From Halichondria panicea (taxonomy: Eukaryota; Porifera; Demospongiae; Suberitida; Halichondriidae): 64,000 bases of DNA. Made by a program: the position numbers and the translations under genes. This document shows positions 1-11,900 of this stretch, in pieces (position 1 is the first letter of the stretch; each line of letters opens with the position of its first letter). Below the pieces are notes generated by a model, which did not search any database, was not told the DNA's origin, and saw only the letters and a program-made list of their open reading frames with translations. The stretch spans positions 4,742,979 through 4,806,978 of the forward strand of contig NC_087383.1 in assembly GCF_963675165.1 (NCBI RefSeq), in the 5' to 3' direction.

Positions 1-890
1 ATGTGTATCTTGATAACTTGATCCTACATCCGTCCATTACGTGCAGTTGCCGAAGAGATTGAAAGGGAGGTTATGGTAGGAAAAGTATTAGACAACACTG
101 CGTGTGTTACCTTCCCTACTTCTGGACTTGCGAGTGGCAGTGGATTCCTTTTGTCACTAGAGGATGATCAGGGGATGGTGCGCGACATTGCTAATGTCAC
201 CATTGTTTAGGTGAGTTTACACACAACTCTGTGTAAAAATCAAACTACTCTATTACTACTAGCTTACTATTAGTCGTGTTGCGACATCAAGTTAATGCTC
301 CACTAGTAGGTGTCAAAATCACTTGCAATGCTTCTATTGACTCATTACCGAGTTGGGTTGTTTTTTTAACACACTGTTTTATTCCCATGCACACGATATC
401 TTCTACAGTGATTTCTCAGCATAGGAAGATTTGACTTCCACTTTCAGTGTATGTATGCTTATAATTTTTGTCAAGTTCAATGCCAGTTTTTTTTTGTATA
501 TAGCTCTTGCTTTGGGCGTCATATACTCCTTTTAGACTTTGCGTATAACCGTACATATTTTTGTGTAAAGAATGTGATTAACTTAATTCTGTGTTGCACA
601 AGCTGTAGGTAATAGAATGAATATCGCATTTTACCTCAATTTCACATAATGCTATCTTGCAGACCATTCAGACAATGGTATGTACACTATTATAGTGCTT
701 GACAGTATCAATATTAATACAGACTTGTAGACATTGCACTGACTCTCTACTATAATTATATGCAAGATGAAAGCACCGCGGGTGCATGCTGATGCCTTGG
801 ATGTGTCAAAGCTACCTTGTTGCTAGCCCTTTTTCATCTGACTCCAAACTTTCCATTCAACCTTAAAACTCATACTTAGCCGAGATATTA
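1..890 (+). repeat. Segmental duplicate of 17086-17870 (3' end of the TSP/Ig gene)
   Basis: Bases 1 to about 600 match 17086 to about 17693 almost base for base, including the terminal coding exon, its acceptor and non-coding flank. Only a few indels are visible, for example about 9 extra bases in the downstream copy near 17355. Beyond about 600 the two copies still align but with many substitutions and indels. The offset is 17,085 bp, roughly the length of the gene between them, so this looks like a tandem gene duplication whose upstream member runs off the left edge. An assembly duplication is possible, but the divergent flank argues against a simple artefact. Confidence 0.9.
47..210 (+). 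CDS. Terminal exon of an upstream paralogue of the secreted TSP/Ig protein (partial)
   Basis: An acceptor (gtgcag) precedes an open frame encoding about 54 residues, which include AEEIEREVMVGK and end DIANVTIV before TAG at 208-210. It is the exact equivalent of exon 14 of the complete gene at 17132-17295: same length (164 bp) and same phase (1). The rest of this copy lies outside the window. The stop codon is followed directly by gtgagt, a consensus donor, so a 3'UTR intron may start here. Confidence 0.75.
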
Positions 891-2515
891 TTATGCTACA
901 AATCTGCCAAAATTACTACCCTAAAAACAGAGAAAAATCTGAAAACGCTAAAATTACTACCCGTCTATAATAATAACATTAAGGTACATAAACATAAAGC
1001 TACTACAGTATAGCTGTTGCTAATACCAAGACTAGAATTATAGGAAGAAGAAGAGTACAGTAGGCGTTCTGTCCAACCTACATCACAACCACAGGCTGTT
1101 GTATACCTATAACTTAAGGTAACATATTTTTTCGGGTATTGATTTCTGCAAATGAGAGTAAAATCGCAAAAATGTGTACTCGCAGATAATTAGAAAATGG
1201 TAATTAAAACCACTCGCGAGTAATTAGAAACGCTATTAATTTCACAACTTGAGTAGAATTTATATAGCAGAATTTACTGCTTGGAGATGAGCGGTATTTG
1301 CGGTAGAGGGCTGGGACTTGAATACAAACAAAATAAGCTATCGCAGACAAATCTAGAGGAGTATGCAACTCCCACGCACATTCCATTCTACATCTAGGAT
1401 TGAATACATCACTAACATAGCCTCCTTTGCAGGCCCTCCTTTTTCTGTTCTTTGTCACAAGAATTGGAGGGAAAGAAGGAAGCGACAAACAAAAAGGAGA
1501 GCTTGCCTTGCTAAGTCGCGTGATCCCCCACTGACGTACTGTAGTCAATTTTAATGAGCGCGTGGGCGAGAGTAAACCGCAATAACTCTCCTCCCACAAA
1601 GTACTTGGAGTGCATTTACCAGAAACATTATTTTTGAACAGCAGAGTCAGCCTTCGTCCTTTTAGTCAGTAGCTGTAATAATATATACCGTTCATCTAGG
1701 ATTTTAAGTTTGGGAGGGAAGCTTGAAAAAGAGCCACGCGCACTCAAACCTATATACCTTGTTGAAAACCAGAAAAAGACTTCCGACAGAAGCTTGAGAG
1801 CCTGGGCCTGTTCTGTATGGCTACATTTTAGTACTTGAGTCTGAGAGCATACACAGAGCTAAATTTACGGATTAACCGCAAAATGTGTCTGCTTTTTCCC
1901 AGTCCCTTAACCACGCGTAGATACAATCAATACTAGGCCGTCAAGAAAAATCGGCATGGGAACGAGGCTACAGTTGGTTAGGCCCACTTACAATAAAAGG
2001 TCCACACATCAATACTAGAGACAGAAGTCCGCAGTTAACATCCATCTGAGGAATAGAATGAAATGTCCACATAGTGAATGATAATTTAATGTAATTGAAC
2101 CTATAGGCCCACTTACGGCATTAAAAGGTCAGTCTCATTATAGGAATTAGTGATTAGAGATAGAAGTCCACGAGTTAAACACCATCCATCAGCATCATAG
2201 ATAAAAGAGCTACATAGATCTATGGTTCCAGCCTCCTATATATTCTTCCATCTGCATGAGGAACAGAAAGTGAGGCTAATGTAGTCTCACGAATCAGCCG
2301 CCTTCAATGCATAGATCTATTGACACTAGAAGAGAGATATACTCTGCAAGCATGCTAGCTAGGGTAAGCTGCTGTTTCCAGTGGAACGCTTTACCCTCAA
2401 ACATTGTAAGCTGCACTACCTTAATCTCATTTAAGTCAGCACTTAGTCTCGATCCCAGGCCGCATTTGTACCTCAAAGATTCCACATTTGTTGACTACTA
2501 CCGGTAAGTCGATCA

Positions 2516-2521
2516 CACGTA

Positions 2522-2565
<44 letters not shown>

Positions 2566-2570
2566 CACAC
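2516..2570. repeat. ACGC/AC microsatellite
   Basis: A run of acgc units passes into ac dinucleotides. This is plain simple-sequence DNA about 0.45 kb upstream of the TSP/Ig gene start. Confidence 0.95.
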
Positions 2571-2728
2571 TGCGAACCTCGGAGCTGAGAAGGGACGGGG
2601 TTACACATCTCTATGTATATACCCTGTCAGGCCGGTGAAGGAGGCTAGTCAGCACTTAGACGTCATCTTATATTTCTGTGTCTTTTTTGGGAGCACCTTG
2701 TAAAGCAATTTGGATATAATCTGATGAG

Positions 2729-2862
2729 GAGCAGCGGCTGATTCATGAGACGACCAATGCGCGGGGCCTGCGCACCCACCTCGAGAGGCTGTAAAGCAGA
2801 GCTGTAACAGAGCAGCGGCTGATTCATGAGGGGACCAATGGCAATGCGCGGGGCCTGCGCGC
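2729..2862. promoter_or_regulatory. GC-rich 50-bp direct repeat in the promoter-proximal region of the TSP/Ig gene
   Basis: A unit beginning gagcagcggctgattcatga and ending in gcggggcctgcgc occurs at about 2729-2774 and again at about 2810-2862. It is much more GC-rich than its surroundings and lies 125-260 bp upstream of the start codon at 2988. A duplicated regulatory block or a core-promoter feature is possible; no factor site is claimed. Confidence 0.5.
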
Positions 2863-2987
2863 GCACAACCCTCTTGCTCGCCTCAGATATTCATGTAAAT
2901 GATCTAATTATGCTTCTAACTTACATAGCAGGCGCTAGGTGCTTGTGTATGGTCAATGCTATATAGTGTGAGATCAAGAACAGAAAT

Positions 2988-5900
2988 ATGCAATCCTCTA
3001 CACTGTACGTGCTTGTTGCTGCGGTAAGTTGTGTCTAGATACAAACTTATATTGATAATATCACATCTTGATCTAGATTTAGGTCTAGGTACGTCTACTT
3101 GAGTACCTCCTGCATGTCTCGAATTAGCTTATTAGGCACTAATATAGATCTAGTCGTGTAAGGAATTATAACAGTCAGCACAGTGCTTCTCTTACAGCTG
3201 GTGATAGTGGGACAGCATGCTGCTCAGGGTCAAAATGAAGTGGTGAGTGCTTTGATATAATGTACTGGTAGCCATAATTAATTATGCCTGGTGCGGCGAC
3301 GAGGGATACGGATTAAAAGCTGACTGTGTAAGTATGGGGTGCTGTTTGTCTCAAAACTAATAAAGAGTCGATGTTTTACCTACCAGATCAATGTTTAGAG
3401 ACAAATCTATGCTTAACAGATGGATGTTTAGCAACCAGATATTTGCATACCAGATCGATGTTTAGCAATCAGATCGATGTTTTGAGACCAGATCGATGTT
3501 TAGCAACCAGATCGATGTTTACCTACCAGATCGACGTTTAGCAACCAGATCGATGTTTACCTACCAGATCGATGTTTAGAGACCAGATCGATGTTTAGCA
3601 ACCAGATTGATGTTTAGAGACCAGATCGATGTTTAGCAACCAGATCGATGTTTAGCAAAGCTACCAGATCGCACAAAGTGCAGATATGGTTTCTTGTGAT
3701 ACTTAATTATGCCTCGGTGCGCATGCGCAAGCGAGGTATACGGTAGTGTATTTGTGTGTGTGTGTGTGTCTGTGTGTGTGTCTCTGTGTGTGTGTGTGTC
3801 TGTGTGTGTGTAGACTGCGTAAGAGTTTCAATAGGCTTCTAGTCATGTTCACTTGGATTTTAATTCGTGGATTTGCAAAATAATGCTTCGTTCTCGAGTT
3901 ATGCCTAGTTTTGCTTACTTGGAATGCCATTGCAGCCTTTTCAGAAGAACACGTAGTCAAACTTGTTTACCGAGTGATGCTACTCTACTTAGTAGTTAGC
4001 TCTGCACTAGAACGCTAGGTATTGGTAATGTATAAAAAGCTATTAAAGTCTATTTGCGTTGAGTTCGACCCCGGAAGTTATGTGGTCAATTATGGCTTCA
4101 TTTATGCTTTATGTGGTGGACAAGTATGCTTGGGACTTACATAGAAAATGCTAACTTTTAGCTGGTTGGAGCTTATCAGCTCTACAGCATATAGATAGAA
4201 GCGCTTTTTAACAAGGAATCCAATGGTATATGAAACTTTGAATTTCAGTAAAGTATGACAAAGTTATGACAACTTTATGAAGGTCAAACTCAACACAAAT
4301 ATACTTTTATTATGTTATGTAGCTTTGGCACCTCCATCGAGGCATCAGCATCCACAGTGCTTTCATTTTTGAAGTTATAATTTATTGTTTCGGTTTGAGT
4401 GTTTATGCAGTTTTTGTTCTGACAAGGAAGGTTTGCACTGGATTATTTTCCAGAACAAATTGTTGCTTAGCCCTTGGCCATTGTCTGTGAGACACACTTT
4501 TCTGCTTTGCAACTCTAATGTAGGAGATGTTGGCCCGAATATTGGTTGGTGATTCTTATACGATTAGGTTTATTAAGAGTATAATTACTGAATCAAAGCT
4601 ATGCACAATTGATCTACAGTAGACTCTCGTTAATCCGGTCACCCTTGGCCGGAATAGCGAGGTGGCTGCAGCTCAGGAAATAGCCGCGGCTTAAAAACGA
4701 CCTTACCTCGAATCTAATGACTACTTTTGCGGTTCTTGTCTCGAGGATAATGTAGGATAATGAATCATTTTGTTCTCTATTTAAGTGTAATTCAATTTTA
4801 TTTGCTAAACCACACCCAAAACGTCATATCCGGCCGTAATACACATATAAAATTACATTGAAAACCCTGTTTGGGACAGCCAGTACTGGCCGGTAACCGG
4901 AATAGCGAGTGGCCGTACTTCAGGGTGAGTTTTGTGCAGTAAACATAATTATAGCTAGCATTCCGTGCCAAGCCAAATGGCCGGTATATCGAGGTGGCCG
5001 TACTTCAGGGAGCCGGAATAGCGAGAGTCTACTGTATTGTAGCGTACTGGATTATTACTTTACGTTCTTATGCTAAGCGCCAAACTGGAATTACTTTGTT
5101 GCGCCGCTGAAAAATCATTTTAATTTTTGGAGCGGCAGTATGTAAAATTAACCCGCGGTGCCACCGGAGTCTGTTTGTCTGTCTGTCTGTCAGTCTGTTA
5201 TTTTGTGTATTCTGAGTCTGCTCACCTCATTGAGAAAGCACTGTGTTTGTATCATCAACACAACAAGGTAGCCTCGGTCCCAGGCCGATTTTTCTTTAAT
5301 AGAACGAAGTTGAAAAATACGGCCTGGTATTGATTGTATCTGGGCGTGGCAGGAACCGGAAACAAAAGCAGAGATTCTTCACATTTTGTTTCCTGCTTTT
5401 TTTCTGTAATACTAAAGGTGTACGTAGAGGCATTTTACTCCCGTAAAAGTTACAGTAATGTAGCTCCGTGTTATGTTCTCAATTTATAGCTAGCTAGCTA
5501 TGGCATGCAACGCGTTGTCTTGTTTGAAGCAAGATGGCCTCACTCTCATGGCAGAACAGGCCCAGGCTCTCAAGCTCCTGTTTGAGGGAAGGGACGTGTT
5601 TATCTGGTTCCCAACGGGGTATGGCAAGTCTCTCTGCTATATCAGTTGCTACTTTTTAATAGACTACAAGCTAGGTAGGACCAAGGCTCCTCCTGTTGAC
5701 AAAAGTGTTGTTCTTGTTAATTGTCTCTCCCCTTGTATCTCTCATCATGAGACTCATGATTGACCAGGTTAGGAGTCTAAACAATAGCGGTGTTTTTGCT
5801 GCCATCCTCAGTAGCAATAAAGGAATCGACAAAAATTTGGTTGCCACTGCCAAAGAAGTGTCTTCTGGGAAGTATTTCCTGCTGTGTACTGCCCCAGAGG

Positions 5901-8900
5901 CTGTTGTTGAAGACCACTGTTGGAGGATTCATTTTTTGTTGTACCACAGAGTCAATTTGTTTTATGTATTAAAAAACCACGCCCAGATCACGCCCAAATA
6001 CAATCAATACCAGGCCTAGTAGGCGACCTAGCGTTCAATTGGAGACGGATCGGCCTGGGGTCGAGGCTACACAACAAGGTAGATGTTTAAATTTGGTAAA
6101 TTTTGATGAAGCTTCGTTGTCGAATAAAAGTGAGAAAAAAAGCTAAAACCTAAGAAAAGATCAAACCTGCACGTTAGCCTAGATGTACATGCAGCTTTGA
6201 CTCGAGGCTGTATAGACTTCACTAAACCCCAAATTAACGCCGAGGGTTTGCACTTCAGTGTTCTGTTGGATTTATCGAGCAAGGAATTGTTGCGTTCAAT
6301 GGCTATATAGATCTACCCGTATAGAGAGGCTGTAGTATGCTTTGTTAAGATTATTTGGAGAATAAACACTATTCGACAATGATGTACTAGAGAGACATTT
6401 GATACAGTGTCTCTCTACTAGAGGTTCCACTACATGTAGCTGTACTGTAAGTTGTATACGAAATAGATTGTTGCAATGAGTCAGTCATGCGTAAACTGTA
6501 ATTTTATCCGTTCTCCTCCTGCATGTCCTATGAAGGAACACATTGTGGCCAATTCAAAGAGGTCATAATTCATTGTATGTGGATGCTTATAAGTCTCTCT
6601 AAGCTAATGTGCAGGTTTGATCTTTTCTTAGCCTCTTCTCGCTTCATCAAAATCTGTCAAACTTAAACTTCTACCTTGTTGTGTTGAGGCTATCCAGTGG
6701 CAGCTAGCTGCCACGAACAGTCAACCTAGCTAGCCTAGGCTAACCTGAACACTCCTTTGGCAGTTGATACATCAAAACAACAGGTACGTACAATCATTGA
6801 ATCAAATTACAATAGCTACAAAAACTGATAAATACCTAGCTGGTGTCATTAAGCCTTCTAAAGTTAACTTCAAAAGGGGGGGTCAAGGGACCCCATGGAC
6901 CCTCCTCTGGATCCTCCACTGGATAGCCTCAACACAACAAGGTAGAAGTTTAAGTTTGACAGATTTTGATGAAGCGAGAAGAAGCTAAGAAAAGATCAGA
7001 CCTACACGTTAGCTTAGATGTACACACACCAGGATTTTGGGGAAGGGGGTGCTTTCATAAATAAAAGAGGCCGCGAAGCGCCGAAATGTTGTTGACCGGA
7101 AACCACACCTCTTATTAGTGACGTCATCGGCACCGTTGGACGTGGCCTAGCAGGAGTGAGAAGCCTACATACATACATACTTAAAAGCCTCCTAGATCCT
7201 TTGCAGGCTCCTTTGTCCATCTCAATTGATAATCTCAGGATAATATTATTGCATAAAACTTTTACAAAGAAACAAGGGGCTGCAGGAAGTATTGGCAAGT
7301 CTCTCGAGGCCCTTGGATGTCTGATGATGAGTGCAGTCCTCTATGCACTATACAAGGCAGCTAGCTAGCTCAGTCATAGATAAACGATGAACGTTAATTA
7401 TTATATTGAGCTCCACCCATGCATGCAGGAAATGAATAGCTGAACCCTATGTGACCTTCCATGCATTATCAATTATCTTTCGTAACGTGAGTCCAGCACA
7501 ATAGTCCAAGCTGCTACTAACTAAAAACTACTCTCTTAGGTGAATAGCTAGTTCAGTATGCAGCAAACAATCTAAATCTGGAGTGCTGAGCTCAACTGGA
7601 TCTTCAAGTATTATTAAAGCTTTAATTTACATGTAGAGTCAGGCAGGGGGGGTGCTCAAGCACCCAAAGCACCTCCCCTGCCTACGCCCCTGCACGCAGC
7701 TTTGATTCGAGGTTGTATAGACTTCACTAAACCCTAAATAACGCTGCTGATTTACTGCTATTGGATCTATTGAGCATAGAATTGTTGTGTTTAATGGCTA
7801 TATAGATCTACCCGTATAGAGAGGCTGTAGTATGCTTTGTTAAGATTATTTGGAATGAACACTATTTGACAACTAGTGTTCAAGCTGGCGCTGTGCTAAT
7901 GCCTCTCGCCATGTTTTTGCTTTCGCTCAAAAGTATTAGAGTGTTATCTATAATGAATTTTATATTAAAGTTAGCTTATCTATATAAAGTCACTGAGAAA
8001 AAAATACTTATTTACATGTATCTATTGTTGTTATTTATTGTATTATGTGGCTTACCAGGACCTCAAGAAAGAAGAAAATTGATTCTTCCAGGATCTGTAG
8101 TTCAGTGTATATAATATCTAAGAAGAAAAGACCTGTGTACATGCATATAATTGTTATCTATATTGTTATATGGTAGTGTTTTGTGGCTTACCAGGCCCTC
8201 AAGACAAAGATGATTCTGCCAGGAGGATCTGGATCTGGATCTTGGATATTATTTTCTCATGCACACGTACACATGGGGAATGAGCAAGCATGTGCATTAC
8301 ATCCACAGGAATAATTAAAGGGTGTGTCCAAAGATATCAATTTCACAAATGGCTACTATACTGCTAGCTAGCTAGCTGTTTTAACAGATATTTTCACGTA
8401 GCTAACAAAAAGCTAGCGCTTTAGTGCAAGGCTAACTCATATGTTGAATAGAAAGTTTGTGCGGACAGATGATGCTATGAAAGATTCTAAAGAGACTGCA
8501 ACAGCCTTCAATGTGAGTCAAACTAGCCATAACTCGAGAAAGAAGCTTTAGTTTGCTAATCCACGAATCAAAATCCAAGAGAAGGTGGCTAGAAGCCTAT
8601 AGAAGCTGTTAGTTTTCGTCGCATTGCAACCGTTGAGCAGTTATAGCTGGAATACACACACAGTCAGCTTTACCGTATCCCTCGTGCGGCTACGCCTCGA
8701 GGCATAATGATGTACTAGAGAGACATTTGATACAGTGTCTCTCTACTAGAGGTTCCACTACATGTAGCTGTACTGTAAGTTGTATACGAAATAGATTGTT
8801 GCAATGAGTCAGTCATGCGTAAACTGTAATTTTGTCTGTTCTCCTCCTGCATGTCCTACGAAGGAACACATGGTGGCCAATTCGAAGAGGTCATAATTCA

Positions 8901-11900
8901 TTGTATGCGGATGCTTATAAGTCTACTTTAGAAATTTTAGCTCGTGCAGTGGTAAAGTTGATGAAATTACGTACAGCCATCTGGTTTTCTTTTTGTGCTA
9001 CTGAATGACTTTTATAACTCCATAGGTATTTCAAACCATCAGTCTCAGCGCTAGTAGGGGGCCATCTGACGTATTTGCCCAATTATCGATCAACGGAGTA
9101 CCAAGTTTCTTCATCAATCGTCCAACAACAACACAACTCGATATCCCCGAAGGATCGAGTATATTTTACAATGGAAATAGTTTGGCCATAACTGGTGCCG
9201 ATCCAATTGTGCTGACAGCAAGTAGATTTCAGTATTTGTATCAAGATCCTGGGAGTTTCAGATTTCGAGATGTCACTGGACCAATCCCGGGTGCCGGTGG
9301 ACAACCTGGACCTGGAACTTTGTACTATGATGGAGATACAGCACTTTTTACAAATTCAGATTTATTTATTGGTACTTATGAAGGTCTTGCAGCTCAATTT
9401 CCTGTCCCACCTTCACAAGTGACAATCAGTACTCCACGAGTAAACAATGAACTAGCTCTCAACCTCCAATCCAGTCCTTCTGATCCTGTTACTGATGGAA
9501 ATGTCATTGAGCTCACAGGATCAGATGCGTTCATCCTAGGATCAGGCGAATCATTGACGTATGTATCAAACAGTCTACGATATCGAAGAGGATCTGTAAC
9601 TCAAAGGGTTTTTAATCCTATCACCAATTTTTATGTTCTTGAGGATATCACTGAGAATGGACAGCAAGGCAGAACCCTGAGGCGGTTTACTGGCGGCTCA
9701 AGCGAGGTTATCACAGGGCCTGGAATTCTTAGGGTGGGAACTTCTCCTAATGACGGTTCGAGGGTCGCTTTTTTCAGTCCATCTACTAGTGTCAATCAAG
9801 AAATAAATAGCGGCATTATTGATGGACAGCTTTCGTTTGATGCAGTCCAAAACAGTGCTCAAATCTCGGATATTTTTACAAATCCAGGGACTCCTGCACG
9901 TCTGATCGACTTGGGTGGTACATCAAAAACCTTTACATACCCTACAGCAAGCAGAGTTACCTTTGATGATACCTCTGGTAGAAGAGAGATTCGTGTTTTC
10001 GATAGATTTAACCAACAGCTTGGCGCCTTTTTCGATTCTGACTTGAGTTCCTTCCTCAACCACCAAGTCCAAACAACTAGTTCTGGAACTGCATCTTTTG
10101 ATATTCCTGATGGAGGTGTGACACTTATTAGCAATTCTAATGATGGGCAAATATTTATCTACCCGAGTAGAAATACACTCCTGACTGGTCGCATCAATGA
10201 AGCCCGCAGTTCAATTACTATTCCCCCGAATCCTTCCCCAACTTTCAGTATATCATCAAGTGGTGGCTCTTCCGTCTTGTCAATCAATGGTGATGAAACG
10301 GTCACAATATCAGACAGACCACCAATAATTGTTAACAGTGGACAATCTTGCAACTATAATGGTGCATCTGTTACGGTGTATAATAATGGAGCACCAGGTA
10401 CACCTGTTTCTGGTACCCCTATTACTGTAAATTCCTTGACAACGTTTGTGACACCTGGAAACTGTTTGAATACATTTACCAATACTGCACCCAGAGATTT
10501 ACCTGGACCTGGTGTCGCGTATTCTGACAATCAAAATCGAGCATTTTTCACTAATGAAGTACAAGTGATAAATCGTATCAATGGTTTCCTTAACAGCCGC
10601 CCCCATGTGAGAATTACAACCACTACTCGTACTGAAGGCGGCAGACGCTTTGTTGACATTGTGAATCCAGAAGGTATTCGTCTAGTCGAGGGGAGTACAT
10701 CAACCACTACCAATGTGGGATCACGGCAAGGCCTTATCTACACAGGGAACACCGTCCGTTCTGTCAATGGGTTTTCCGTTCCTTCATCATTTACTATTCG
10801 ATATGTTGTATCTACCACACCTGGTGTTGACGATACAGTTGAAGTTATAAATCCTGATGGAGATGTTTATTTCACCACAACTGCTTCCAGTAGCTTTAGG
10901 TATCGACAAGGAGGAGTGCTTCAACCTACACCTACAACTACTACCTCGTATTCTGGAGGTGGTGTTTTCTACTTCAATCCGAACACCGGTAATGTGGTTT
11001 ACAATGATGATACTACAACTTCAACAGGTTTGGTTACGGATCTGACAACTTCAGGAATTGTTTTCGATACAAACACCAGGAATATCACCACGTTGAATTT
11101 CTTTGATGGTCGTACAACTACACGGTACGATGGAAGCTCTACAAGCTTCTTATCTGGTCCTGGTACAATTTTCACATCCGGTAATGAAGGATTTTACTCC
11201 ACAGACAGCACGACCACCACCAGAGTAGTTACAGAAATAACAAACAATATACCGGTTGTAGTACGTGTGAACCAAACAACAGGAGGAGTAACAATATTTA
11301 ATCCTGGAACACAAACTACGATTTTCAATTTCACCACCGGTTCAGAGCGCACTACTGTAAGCACTGGAACAACGATAACGTACACCAATGGTGTCCTATT
11401 GCTACCCGGCCGCAACATTACAACTGATAGTTTCACCTACTTTAACGGTATTAGCACGCAAGTGTTTACTTCAGGAGATACTGTGACTTTTTCTGGACCA
11501 GGCCAAGTGATAGTTAACGAACAAACCACTGAAACGATTTTCATTGATAACCAAAATACGAACAATCGAATAAACAATGTCGTTAACAATGTTCCTGTGG
11601 TTCCACCAGTTCTAGTACGACCCACAACCACTTCATTCATCTCTAAAGTCGCGGACGTCTTCCCACTCTTTGGACAGGTATAATTATATAAATATGAGAT
11701 TATAGAACGTCTCACATTTATGTTTTTATTATTCAGAGAGTCACGGTGTATCAATCAGCTAATGTGAATCTACGCTGTGTGATTCTTCAAAGTGTTCCAA
11801 CATCATCTTTCATGTTCTTCAGAGATGGAGTTGCATTGGACGGCTCAGAGATAGGTTCTACCATTACCATGGTGAGTAGCCCTGTGTAACTGTATTTATT

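Larger units (their letters stand above)
211..2987. other. Intergenic region between the tandem paralogues
   Basis: No credible gene is seen. The stretch holds the diverging end of the duplication (to about 890). It also has remnants of the TAGCCTC hairpin transposon family at about 1421-1560 and 1926-1973, an ACGC/AC microsatellite at 2516-2570, and a 50-bp direct repeat at 2729-2862 close to the start of the next gene. Short open frames here overlap the repeats and lack family resemblance. Confidence 0.6.

Noticed and set aside
3384-3672. The 20-bp tandem array as a CRISPR array
   Set aside because: Units are directly adjacent with no unique spacers, and the DNA is animal nuclear sequence.
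5500-5763. The RecQ-like open frame as an intact gene
   Set aside because: It lacks motif II and everything after, needs a frameshift to continue into motif Ia, and lies within a transposon.
9859-11754. Several long open frames antisense to the large TSP/Ig exon
   Set aside because: They mirror a low-complexity Thr/Ser-rich coding exon whose plus-strand frame is continuous for 884 codons and phased with flanking exons; none has a recognisable domain.
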